Of a stretch of DNA of 64,000 nucleotides, positions 12,801-26,700 are shown one piece after another (position 1 is the stretch's first letter; each line of letters begins with the position of its first letter). The stretch comes from Gordionus sp. m RMFG-2023 (taxonomy: Eukaryota > Nematomorpha > Gordioida > Chordodea > Parachordodidae): contig NC_088775.1 of assembly GCF_954871325.1 (NCBI RefSeq), positions 15,601,561 to 15,665,560 on the forward strand. The letters are read 5' to 3'. The notes under the pieces are model-generated. The model did no database searches and was not told the DNA's origin. It saw only the letters and a list, made by a program, of their open reading frames with translations. Position numbers and translations under genes: made by a program.

Positions 12801-15800
12801 ATAAAAAATCAATAACGTTTAACGTTATATAATACATCATTATCCGTAATTCATGGCGATATAGAATCTCTCATTCCAAAGATATTTTTGAATTTGATAA
12901 ATCTGTTTTCAGAAATGTATAAGCATGTGTAGAAATTACACGTGCCGTTTCAGACAATCCGCGAACTACCGAGCTGAAATGAATTTCGGGTTTATGACCC
13001 TCCAGTTTATATTATTTTAAGATTGAAAGATTCTGAAATTTCATTGATTCCATATCCCAATATGAAATTTATATAAAACAAACAAATCAAAGAGAGAAAT
13101 AATGAGTTATACTTTTTTCAAAATGTTGACTTCGAAACATAACTTTAAGGACTCTTTCTTAGTTTGAAGATCGAATTCTAAAAACTTTTCGATATAAACC
13201 ATTTCCCGATTCGTTATCTTCCAATGCATTATTCTTTTATTTTGTGATCCTTTTTTTCCAAAAAAAATGAAATACTTTAAATATAAAAAAAAATTATAGC
13301 CTATTTAAACGATTTTACTAAGAGAAGTTGATAAATTTGAATACGCGAAAAATAAGAAGCAGGTCTTTTCGTTGATATCTAAAACATAAAAGGGCTCGTA
13401 ATCGTATTCTGTCCAAAATATGTGATTGCAATACGATTCTTGTATAGTCCATATCTTTATAAAATTTAAGTTAAATAAAAGATATTATATTTTAACGAAT
13501 AATTTTATTTAAAAAATAGTTTCAAAGCCAACTTTAAAAAGGGACTGTTAGGATTTCGCCGATTTAACAACACATGCAAGAAATAGTCCAATTTTAAATT
13601 TAATAAAATCTTTTAAATATTTAAATAGGAATTTGAAATTTTCAAATAGGTAGAATGTTGTAATTTATTATGAAAGAAATATTAAATTTGGATATTTTTT
13701 ATCAGGTTCTTGCCCTTTAGCCAATTAACCATTTTTTTTATTGATTGACTGATATATAAAAAATAAATTATTAAGAACATGTTGAAAATAATAATATTGA
13801 AGCGTCTAAATGACAGAAAATTTATTGGAGGAAAAACTTCTCCAAAATCTACCCTTAGTCGCCTAAAAAAAATTGGCGTCATTCTGCCGCGAAATTTATC
13901 CACTCATTATGTTCCAACAACCCCATTATTTAATCTTAAAAAATTTATAAATAACCTCCATTTATAACCTCACAATTCTAATTAAACTCTTTCAGGCCTC
14001 ATGAATATTTAGGCCAGCAAAAACAAATCATTTTTAGTTGGTGATAATCAACTAGTTGTTACTAACTGAATCTTCTATATTAAAATGGATTCCAGATTAA
14101 TGACGAATGAAATCTTTTTAAAGAAAATACAGGCCGAAAAACGAAGAAATATATTTATTTTAATTTGCATAGATATTGGTAGTTTTATAGTTTTAAATTT
14201 GTTATTATTTTTAAAATATTATATAAATTAAGAATTTATATAATACTTGTAATTTAAAAAAAATGAATTATATATACACCATATTTTTAATTATATATAA
14301 AATCAGCCCCCCTCCCTCAAGTTTTAAGCAATGCACCACTGTTCCAACCCCTTCTATCCCCTAAAAGATCTGACGAAATCCCCTCCCATCCCCTCAATTA
14401 AATTAGGCAATTATATCATTTATAACATTATGAACCTGATTTATCAGGGGAAGTATAAAAATGATGTCTTATTTTGCCATTTAATTATCTGATATTAAAA
14501 ATAACTTTTATATAAAATTAGAATTCATATATCAAATTCAAAGTCCACTCTCGATTTTTTGCTATTATAATATTACCTTTGTTGTTTGATTTTCTTTGTT
14601 ATAACTAAAATCGTAGATATCCCAATCCCCTGGTTTGACCTCTATACCTTGTCCTTTAGAGGATCTAATCATAGCAATGGGAAATATAAATGGCTTAACG
14701 GCTAATACACTTTTGACGGAAAGTATATTAACAATTATATAATTATAATATGATACAGTAACGATGCTTTTGCCTATATCGTTTAGTGTCCATGTATCTA
14801 TTAGCGTGTATAATAAAATTTGTATTTTAAAATAAAATTATATAGTTAACAAATTTACAATTTTATATTTTTTGATTCTTAATAGGGTTCTAACTTCATT
14901 TTGATTTGATTTGCAGAATATTTATCAAAAATGATTCCCTAAGGAAAAAATTTTGATTCCTAACTCAATTGTGACAAAGAAATTAAAACCCTATAATAAT
15001 TATATTATCATATGAGCTAATATTTCAATCCAAAATAATCCTCGTTTTCTGAGTAATTTATTATATATATTAAAATTGAAATTATTACATGAAAAAATTA
15101 AATATCATATAATGTTTTAAAAATCAATTAAGTATATTATATACATATATACTCGTTTTTATATCTCCAAGTAGAGTGATGTTAACCCAAGTGAGGTTTA
15201 CTGCAATTATAGTTAATTTGTATTTTAAAACGGGTAGCGAAGTGAAATTTTCAATTGTTATAGGTTTAATGATGGCACCTTTTATCAATGCAACAAAAGG
15301 TGGTGTTGGGTGTTTATTCTCTATATTCGTTATAAGAATTCTGCCATTCCTTTTGTAATAGTTGAAAATCATGAATGAATAACACAAATAAAATGTGTCC
15401 AATAGTTCTATTAGAGATCTGCAGAGGTATCTGCACGGCCCGCCTCGAATCTTTTTGTGAAAAAAATTCGGCCCGGTCCGTGTTTTATATTTTGAGGCTC
15501 GGCCCGGATTTTTTAAAAATATATTACATTTATTTTTAATTTTTATAGATAATAATGGCGATTTAAAATATAAAGCCAAGACAGGGTAATTTTTAAAAAC
15601 TTTTAAGCCTGGTCCGGCCCGGGTATATTTAAAAATAGAAATACGACAAGCTTAGGGCCGGGCCTGCAGGTCTCTGAGTTATATATAATACATATACTTG
15701 CTTTTTTGTACTATAATTTTATTAGTATTTGTGCTGTCGAACATCAAATTTTTATCGGAAAGATTAGATGGGAAAACGTGAAACACAATTATGGTTGAGG

Positions 15801-17728
15801 ATATCACTTGCACCATTAGCCCGATATTATATATAACGATATCTGAAATCTTAGAGTTTGTGTTTGAGTCGATAAAATTATATCATTTAAAAATTTATTA
15901 AAGCATTTCACTATAAACTGTTTATATTTTCAAAGTATATAAATATTTACCTACAAAAAGTACCCAAGTTAAAAAAAAACATTAGAATAGGAACAATATC
16001 GACAAATCATATAATATTTTATTTAAACTTTACACAATATTGAACTGACAATAAAAAATGTTTTCTCAGTATATGCCAATCCACAAAAATAAATGGCAGT
16101 TATAATTAGATTAGGTTTGGGGTTCAAAAAAGATTTTGATGAATATTTTAAATAGATGTTGTTTAATAAAATTACTTTTATTTTATCCTCAATGGTTTCT
16201 ATTTTAGTTTTTGATATTCCTTTTCCATTATATTCTTTTCCCTCATATAAATTCAGTATAAAAAGTGTGTCGGAAGCATCAATTAAATAAGATATTCCAT
16301 AAGTAAAATTTGGGTTTTTTACTAATGGCCCTATATCAACCATGCGCTTTAATCCTGGAATGTTGGTAAAAAAAAGAAAACATTAAAAAAAATTTTTTAT
16401 ATAAACTCCCATTTTATACCTGACCTTCCCAGATAACCACTTTTATAAGCATCGATAAACATCGTGCAGGTATATTCTCTTTTATAAGTTAGATATTGGG
16501 AGAAAGGCAAATTCATGGAAATGATAGACCCAATGTTGTTATCAAAACGTTGATTCCAGATAATGTCAAATTGATTAGCTCTATTAAAGGAATACCAAAT
16601 ATTGGTTCCAAAAGCGTAAATTTCCTCTGAGTCAGGGTTCACAATCAATGACAACGATTGATAAGGTATAGGGAACGTAAAATATTGTTGTGTTACTTTT
16701 AAAATAAAGTCATATTTCTTATTCGGTTCTTCCTTTTGCAAAGCAAAGGTCAGGATATACGATTGTAACTATTTTGTATATAAATTTATATTATTTTAGT
16801 ATAGTAGTCAATAAAATATCACATATCATTTATTTATTAAATATTAGATTTTACGCTAATGGGAGCGTGTAATAAACGTTTTTATTTCTATTATTAAACT
16901 GAGATAAAACGAATAACTATATTTCGTCTTATTAAATATTATAGTAAATGATATCAAAATGCCCAACTTAAATAGATTTCACTCAGTGGCAGCGTAAACT
17001 GATCTGACTGGACAACGGTTCTTAAATATAAGATCGGTCCAGATTGTGGTCCTAAAGAAATAGACCGGTCCGGAAAGCGGTCCTCAAAAAGGACTGGACG
17101 GTCTATTGGTCCAGTTCAGTCCCTGTCTAAGACCGGTAGGACAGGACCGTTGATCTTAACTATGTGTAGGCTGCTTAAAAATTGTGAATGGTCTTCTCTA
17201 ATAGGTTTATTATATATATAATATAATTATTTTTATTTAACTTAATTAGATGGGTATGGGAAGAGTCAAAGCGTAGCTTTATAATTTTTAACTCATGGGA
17301 CGACGAGCTTCAAAATGTCGAAATAAGCTCTCTCACTGTGTTATTTATATATATTATGTTTAAGTTATTCTATAAAGAGTAAAAAATATATTATAGATTA
17401 TGACATTTGAAAAAATATTTTGTACTTTTTGATCAAATAAGATCAACAAAACTTTGCTGGATACTAAATATGCTAGACTTTGAATGATCGTGTTATTTAG
17501 GGCAATCGAATTAATTTTTTCAGGAATTTTAATAGAAAATAACGACGTTTGAGTATAATTATAGTATATGATTTCAAAAATGCCAAATAGCCAATATTTT
17601 TGAGGAGTATTTTTTATGTTATTTTGGCATAAAACGAGTAAAATTAGTTCCAAATTACCATATTGCTTGGAAAACCTCGATACACATAAATAGGTTCCCG
17701 CGTGAATACTGCAGGAGTTTATATTTTG
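9900..17728 (-). CDS. 3' exon cluster of the CatSper-like gene
   Basis: Eleven exons from 17728 to 9900, with introns mostly 67-70 bp unless enlarged by insertions. Exon 16420-16768 carries IYAFGTNIWYSFNRANQ. Exon 14577-14797 carries WTLNDIGKSIVTVS. Exon 13319-13454 carries YDYEPFYVLD. Exon 12075-12269 is exactly 65 codons with SIRLILGCSPE. Exon 10037-10120 is exactly 28 codons with NYQAPSNYGISVPISSNVYN. Exon 9900-9968 is 23 codons with two cysteines (YCKKFAQ and IPCISK). In CatSper gamma-type proteins a GCPP word is followed by a YRPPS-GIAIP word and then a cysteine pair, and the order here is the same. The donor of the first exon is ambiguous (17405 or 17426). A 2-kb intron separates 12075 from 10120. 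Confidence 0.6.
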
Positions 17729-20700
17729 CTTTAAAAAAATGATAGAATATAAAAGATGTAACAAATTAAATAAATTATTTTTTTAAAAAATGTGTAAAAT
17801 CAGGTTTGATCTAATATAAAATTAATTCTGATATATAATTAATTTTTATATCATTTATTTATAAAATTATAGTGCACAATATATACACTTATATTTTTTA
17901 TTCCATGAGAGCATTTGCAGGGGATATTAAAAAACGTTATCGCTTAAAATTCTGCATGAAAGTCTGGATTTTTCACTAGCTTAATAACATATATTAATTT
18001 AGTTTACTTTTAATGACCGCTTTTTGAGATATCGGAAGAAAGATTTTTTAATCAATTTTATTCGGCCCATTTTTTTAAGGCTAGAAATCTCTTAAATTTA
18101 TTAGAATTTAAATTTAAAATTATTCTATTGATACTTTATAAAGAGTTTTGTTTGACTATTTCTATAATAACTCTTATAAAATTATTAATAATGGATCAAT
18201 TTTATAGTAAATTTTAGAGTTGGTAAAATTAAGATACAAAAATGGTATCTGTATCGAGATACAATTTTATAAAAAGGATCTGTATCTAGATATTATTTTA
18301 GTGGTATCTATAACTGTTTTTAGATACTTTTTAAAATAGATTTTAAAATACATTTTGATATACTTCTATTTAACGCTTTTTAAAATTAAAAATATAAATA
18401 TTTGAATGCAAAATTCAATTTATTTCATATGAGCAGATAATTTAAATAAATATATATAAAAATATTAGGACTAATGTAATAAAAAAAATATTTATAAAAT
18501 ATTAAAACTTATAATATATAAAATTAAAACTTATATTATAAAAATTAAAACTTATATATAAAACATTAAATATTATTTTTTCCCCACTAAAATTTAAAGA
18601 TATCAGTTTATTGTTAAGGATATCTTTATCATGTACTTTAAAAATATATCTACGAAAATATGAATCGAATAATTCATTATTCGTATTAGTACGAATAATA
18701 AAATGATTATTCGATTCGATCATAAAATTTTATTTAACCATAAATTAAAAAAGATCGAATATTAAATTTATTTTATAAAATTTAACTACCGATAAAAGAC
18801 AAACAAATTTTAATAGTAAGATAAAATAGAAGCATACATATATAGTATTATATATAATTTAGAAAAATCAATATAATATTCATATCGTGTAGAAGACAAA
18901 TTGACAACAACCAATTTTTTAAACACAAAGTTTTTCGGATTTTATCTTCTTTTAACGACATTCTATATTTTGTAACCATATCTCTCCAACAGAAAAGAGT
19001 CGCTCACATGAGGTTGAAAATCCATGTATTGATACAGAGTTTCCCATTCAAAAAAGGAAAAGTTTCAATCATAAAAGGAAAAGGGTCAATCATAAAAGGA
19101 AAAGGTTCAATCAAAAAAGGAAAATTCCCAAAAAGAAAGGAAAAAGTCCGATCAAAAAAGGAAAAGTGTCAATCGAAAAAGGAAAACTCCCAAAAGAAAA
19201 GGAAAAGTGTCAATCAAAAAAGGAAAATTCCCATTCAAAAAAGGAAAATCGTAATTTTTTTAAATTTCTATTTATTTTTGTTATTCCTTCTTTATTTATT
19301 TCTAACGATTTTTTTTACGTTTTTTTCTTACTGTATCTTCTCTCAATTTATTTTTCTTGTCATTTTTGATAATTCCTTTGTATTTTTAAAATAATTTATA
19401 AATTTAGGTCCATTTTTTTAACAATTCTTTACGTTTTTTTTTTCATTATACATAATTCTTTTTATGATTTTTTCATTGTAATCTTTTACATACATTTCTA
19501 ACCTTTTCAATATTTTAAGTCATTTTTAATTTTTATTTTTTTGAGCATTTCTCAATTTTTCTTCTCATTTTTATAATTTTTAAAATAAGAATTTAAAAAT
19601 GATTACATTTTAATAATTTACAAATCGTTTGGTATGTTCAAACTTATTTAATTTTAAAAAGGTACATTATTACCAAACGATTAATTTAAATTAGCAATTG
19701 TAATTAAATATTGTCTGCCAAAAACATTAAATATAATTTTAAAAAATAATTATCAAAAATGAGAAGAAAAAAATTGAGAAATTCTCAAAAAAATAAAGAT
19801 TAAAAATGACTTAAAGAGATTGAAAAGGTTAGAAATGTATGTAAAAGATTACAATGAAAAAATCATAAAAAGAATATTGTATGCATGATGAAAAAAAACG
19901 TAAAGAATTATTAAAAAAAATGGACATAAATTTATAATTATTTTTAAAAATACAAAAGAATTATCAAAAATGAAAAGAAAAATAACGGTTTGACTAAACT
20001 GCAAATGCTAAGGTAAACTGCAAATGCTTAGGTAAAAATTTTCATATATTATCTATATTTGTAACGAGAATCATTTTCCTATGATATATAACTTATAAAA
20101 AATTAAATTATTAGATATATTCAATAATAAAGAACTATAAATTAATAGTTGAATTTCTTTTATCTCATAATAAATCGTTTAAATACTTTATTATAATTAT
20201 ATTTAAAATATTTATAATTAAATTTTAAATTTCAATAATATTAAATCCGCAAGTTGGCGTGTTTTATTATAAAATACTATTATAAAAAAATATAATCATT
20301 TAAAAATGTTATATATCAGAATTTACTCCTAAAACATTAAAGGTTCATTTTAATAAGCTGAATTATCATAATACGCATGGTGGAGGGCTATATATAATAT
20401 TTAAAACAAAGTCATGCCGGCAGTGGCGTAGACAAGGGGGGGTTTTGGGGTCGAAGCCCCCCCCCATGGAAAAATTTTTTTTTTTTTAATTTTTTTTTTT
20501 TTTTTTATAAAATAAAAAATTATTATTTTTTTATTGCGAATAATTATATTTTATTTAAAAAACGGTTTCAATTTAGAGAAATAAGATAATATATTATATA
20601 TAATACAATATGAATATGAATATCACAATGAAATATATTTATAAAAAAAGGAGTTTTAATTTTAAATGATCACATCGTTTAAAAATATATATAAATTATA

Positions 20701-23700
20701 TGAACTAAAATATTAAATAACAATAAAAGAATAAAGATATATTGTATGTAAATAATTTCTGGCATAGTTAAATTTATTAAATAACAATAAAGATATTTTG
20801 TAAATATTTTCTGGCTTGGCATAGTTAAATTAGATATTTATAAATTTAATTATTAAATATATATTTTTAAACTATATAGATAGTTTGTAAATTTTAATTT
20901 TTTATAATTTTTAAATATGGATATCTGTAAGTTTTTTCGTCAACAACAAAAAGAAAAAGGTATATAAAAATTTAAGTTGTGTAATTTGAATTAGAAATAT
21001 ATATAGATATAGATGTTGCTCTTGCTAGTAAAAATCAGCCATCAGTTGAGTTGGTTTTCGTTGTATCCTCAGATGACGAAGGTAATGGTATTATTTATAA
21101 TATCTTTTATTTAAATCTTGCAATTAGAAAGACCAGACATACCATTACCACTCCATGGGAAAACCAATGATGAGTTAGCTACAAAATCATCTGGAAAATG
21201 ATCAAATGATGGTATAGTATTTATTTTAATTCCATTTTTTTTATTTGTAAATTATACTATTTTCATTTTGAGTTATTAAAATTTTGCAATGCACAATATT
21301 TAGTTATAATTTTAAAGTTAGTCATTTTTTTGTGTTATTTTGCAAAAGGTAGTACATTATAAGTCAAACAGAGTTAAGCAGTATTGAAAACTTGTATCTA
21401 CAATACAAACAGAGTTGGGCAGGCCCTCCAGAAAAATAATCTAGATACAGATTTGTTATGAAAAAATGAATCTTAGATACAGATGATTTATCATTACCAA
21501 TTAAACTAGAATAGTTTATAAAATACAGTTATTATTATTTATTTGTGAAGAACATAATTATTTTCTTAAAATCTTTTGTATATACAATCTTGGGCAGCTT
21601 ATAATATTTAGGAACTTATTTTCATAATTTAAATATTACTACCTTCTTCACTTCCATGAGTGTAAATCATCCTACAAATATAAAAATATTAATTAAAACT
21701 GGTAATGATATTCTATAGTAATTTCCTTCTACTTGTATCTGTCTTTAAATTTTTATTAAGAAACTTTGATATCTATCTGAGATACATTTTTTATAATCCA
21801 GATTTTTTTTTGTGCTGCTCAGCTCTTAACATTGAAATTCATATTGAAATATATCATTTAAAATCTAAAAAAAATATAGAAACACCACACCGTTCTCAAA
21901 AAGATGTTTCACTTTACTTAAATTTTCATTTTAAAAATGATAATGAAAAATTGTTAGGTGTTGAAAATATTTGGATACCTGACAAATGTTATAAATTTCC
22001 ATTGGGCAAAAGAAATTTAACCTTTCAAGCATCCTGGCTTAACAAATATAAGTGGCTTGCTTACTCAGCCGATGAAAAGGGCGCATTTTGTAAAGTTTGC
22101 GTCATATTTTCCCCAAGATATGCTGGAAATGGGTTACAAAAACTCAAAACATTGGTAAGTCAAGTGTACACAAGATGGAAAGATGCGCTCGAAAATTTTA
22201 ATTATCATCAAAAAAATAAATATCATCTTAATTCCTGTGAGATAATGGATTCTTTAAAAGAAATCTCAATGAATCAAAAGATATCAATATCCAATGTATT
22301 GAATAAAAAAAATTTTGATATAGTTACAAAAAATCGATCAAGAATAATTATAATTATTGATGCTATCATTTGGTTAGGGAGGCAGGGCTTGGCGTTAAGA
22401 GCTCATAGGATATCTCCTGGCCCCCTAACACTTACATCCCCTTCTCACAATGAAGGAAATTTCAAGGAATTATTGAAATTTTTGTAATAATAATGACAAC
22501 TACCTAAAGCTTTTTGAAAGCTCCTCTAAAAATGCTACTTACCTAAGTCCCACTATTCAAAATGAAATAATATCAATATGCAATCAGTTTATATTAAAGG
22601 AAGTTTCTTCAAAAGTCAAACCATCACCATTTTTTAGTGTTTTGGCGGATGAAACTTCCGATATTGGTAATATTGAACAACTATCCATAGCAATAAGGTT
22701 TATTGATATGGAATCAGGTAATTATAAAATGAAGGAACTATTTGTTCAATTTATTGAATTACCTGACACTAAGTCAGAAACGATTGCTAATCAAATTATT
22801 AAATCACTTCAAAACCTGGATTTAAATTTAAATCTACTGAGAGGCCAAGGGTACGATGGAGCTCCCTCGATGAGTGGCCATGTTAAAGGGGTCCAGTCAA
22901 GAATTAGAAAGCTTTATAGCACAGCTCTTTATGTTCACTGCAGTTCACATTGCCTGAATTTGATGATAACTGAGGCATGTGAAATTAGAGACATCCGGAA
23001 CAGTTTACGTAAAAAGATTTTGATTTAATTGAAATTTATTAGATTTTATTATGTATTATAGATATCTTTATATAATTTTTATATATTTTTCAAAATTTAG
23101 AAACAATATCGTCGGTTTGTGACTTCTTTACCCCACCCAAGAAGAGGGAGATTTTTACCCAAACGTTCGATGAAATTGATTCAAAAAATTCAAAAAAAAA
23201 TTAAAAAGATTTTGTCCCACAAGATTCATTGAAAGACAACAATCGGTGAAGGTTTTCATCGAGTTATATGAGGTTATTTTTGCGGCACTGGAATCATACA
23301 TATTACGCAAAGAAAAAGATTCCGCAGATGCGGAAAATCATTTACAGGCTATTACGAAGCCTCATTTTTTAATTTCAATTCAATGTGTTTATTTTTTATT
23401 TAATTATACATATGATTATAGCAAAATTTTACAAAAAATTGATTTGGATTTAAGGGAGGTTATGAATAGGGCAAAGGATATTGTTGAAATATTAACAAAT
23501 ATCAGAGATAATGTGGATGAAAAATTTCACGAAATATATGAGAAAGTAAAGGAGATCGCTAATATGTTTGGGATTGAAATTTTTAAACCTAGAGTAGTTT
23601 CTAGACAATCCAATCGCTCAAATATTGATGCATCTACGATTGAGGATTTTTATAAAATTAACATTTTTATTCCACTTATTGATACATTTTTATTTCAATT

Positions 23701-26700
23701 AAAGGAAAGATTTATAAGTCACAATTTTATTTTAAAAAGCTTTTATTTTCTTTTGCCGGTTGAGTCTGAATTGTTGATTACACTTGAAACGCGAGAGGAT
23801 ATTAAGAACATCTCAGAGTTATATTCTGATGATTTATTAGGGTCGTATGATAAGTTACTTTGTGATGTCGAATTTTGGTATAAAAATCTTGGCAGAATAG
23901 AGTACTCTTTGAGACCAAAAAATGCTTTGCAGGCCCTTTCCATGTGTAATTGCACTTTAGATTCCCTGCCCAATATCAAAACATTGTTTTTTATTTTAGC
24001 TACTTTACCGATTAGTACCTGCACTAATAAAGGTCTTTTTCAACTTTGAAAAGGTTAAAAACCTATTTAAGAAATAGCACCGGTGAAAACCGTTTAAATG
24101 GATTAGCCCTATTAAATATTTATAAGGAGATTTTTCTAGATAAAAATTTGATTCTAGATGAATTAGCCAAATCTCAGAGAAAAGTAGACCTCTCTTTATA
24201 AATTCAAATCATATAATTGTAATATTTTCTTAGTCATAAAATTTTTATATGTAAAACTTAATTATAATGAATTTTTAGTCATGATATTTTTATACTATAT
24301 TTATTAATAGTATTGCACCTACAATAAGAATTATTTATATAATATACTCATTTGTATTAAATATAACTGTTAAATTATATTTTTTTAAATTGCATACAAG
24401 AATTACTTATATTTTATTGTAATTTTATTTTTTTAAAATATAGATATTTACAATCAATTTTTAAAATAGTAATCTGTATAAAATTTCTAATTTTGAAATT
24501 TATTTTTTGTATATAAAATAAACACATAGTTAAATAAAGGGTTTATACTAAATAAAATTGTTAAATTGTATTTTTTTAGCAAGAATTACATATTTTATTG
24601 CAATTTTATTTTTTTAAAATATAGTTATATACATTCAATTTTTAATATAATAATCTGTATAAAATTTATATATTTTGAAATTTATTTTTTTATATATTAT
24701 TAAAATAAATACATAGTTAAATAAATAAAGTTAATAATAAATAAAATCTCTGCAAAATATTGTTATATGCAAAAATTTAATTAAAATAATTATTTTTAAC
24801 ATAGAATAAGATATATTGAGTTGATCATAAAATTGGAAGGTTTGGGGGGAGGCAAATTTTTTTTACATCGAATAGATTGAATTAATATACAATTTACTAA
24901 ACATTGATAACATTTTCAAAATAATGCTTTCAGTCGCTTATTAATTATAAATTTGGCAAAAATTTTAATTCTAATATTTTTTAATATTTATGCTGGCCTG
25001 GGTATAATACACAAAATATTGGCAAATTTTGATAAGTTTTTCAAAACCCTCCCCATGGATCAATCCTGGCTACGCCACTGCATGCCGGTAAAGTATATTG
25101 TTAATATTACGATATAAAATATTATTTTGTGTCAAATGATATTCAATAATACCAAGTTACTATTTAAATAAAATAATTTAAATATTATTTATCCTGATTT
25201 ATCTAATTATTATAGTAAATGATTAATTTATATTTATATAATTAGAATCATATTTATATAAATATTTAACATGATGGCATTCATTCATTTACCCTTTTAT
25301 TAGATTAAAAGATTACAATCACAATAGATTTTTTTCTAGTCGTCATATCTAATACACTTAATATATTCAATCAGAAATGGATAATCACGTAAGAAAATAT
25401 TTATATTACATGGGTAGGTCGTTAAGAATTGTGAAAAAATTAATCTTAGATACAGATACTAGTATTTTTTTCAAAATATCAAAAAGATACTTGCATCTAA
25501 TTATCATTACCAATTAAATTAGAATAGTTTATAAAATATAGTTTTTATTATTTATTTGTGAAGAACATAACATATTCATTTAGTATATTTACAATAATTA
25601 ATAAAATATTTAATGATGAGTTAATATATCAGGCATTTTAATATTAGTAATAGCCCATTCTTAGCATTGATAGGGAAGGGAGACTAGTATTTTTAATGGG
25701 AGTTGAAATATTAATTTGTAAAAGAGTATTTAAAATTAGATTTATTATTTTATAAGATAATCAAAATTTTAAAATAATTTAGTATTAAACCTTTGCCATT
25801 TTGGCATACATAGCATTTTACCAAGACTAAATAACCTTTCAATTGAAGCTGATGAAGATATTACAGTATTATATTTATAAAAAAATTTCCTTAACGGAAA
25901 GATAATAATTAAGCATTTATAATGTATTTCAAATTTTCATAATATAATTTATAACCTCCAGTTCAATGTTATTTTTATTATTGAACTCAGCAACACTTAA
26001 AGACCCTTTTCATGGTCATTTAAACAATCAAATTATATTACTATAATGATTAACTTCACAAAACAAAATTTATAGAAAAAGAAATACATGGACGCTTAAC
26101 CCACCAACAATTCTCATTAGATATTAGCCTACGTTAAAACCCCAAGTTATTATATCTCAGAATAGCAAATCAAAGTCTTTAGAAAACAACTGAAAATTCG
26201 AACAAATACACCTACCCCTCCCCCCTCTACATTCTTTACTTAAAATTAATAAATCATTTTACAAATAAAATATAACGTCATTTAAAATCCGGAATCCCTT
26301 ATCTAAATTATATTTTTCCCCTAAAAATGGTAAATCTTTATACATTTTTATGCTAGGTGTAAATAATCTACAAACATTATATGTTCGATAAAATTTTTAT
26401 GTGATATCTTATTCATTTATTGTAATAATGGCAATAAAAACAAATTGGCTATTTAGGAAATCAATAGAAAGTATGCAAAAATTATTTTAAAAAATTAATT
26501 TATCTTACTTTAACCATTAAAATGTGATCATATGTAATTTATAAAAACCTATATTTGTTCTTGGAATTGAATTTAGCTTATTTTTTAAGTAATAATACAA
26601 TATGATTTTAGAATATAATATAACAAAAAATAATTTTAAATTTTTTATAAAATAATAATACGTCATCTTGCGGATTTAATATTATTGAAAATTAAAATTT

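Noticed and set aside
13682-13967. Overlapping open frames on both strands
   Set aside because: They lie in an intron of the spliced gene, have no family features, and neither strand offers splice sites in the needed phase.
19008-19394. Lysine-rich KKGK open frames
   Set aside because: They are the translation of the 20-bp purine minisatellite and the same occurs in the inverted array. Several frames are open at once.
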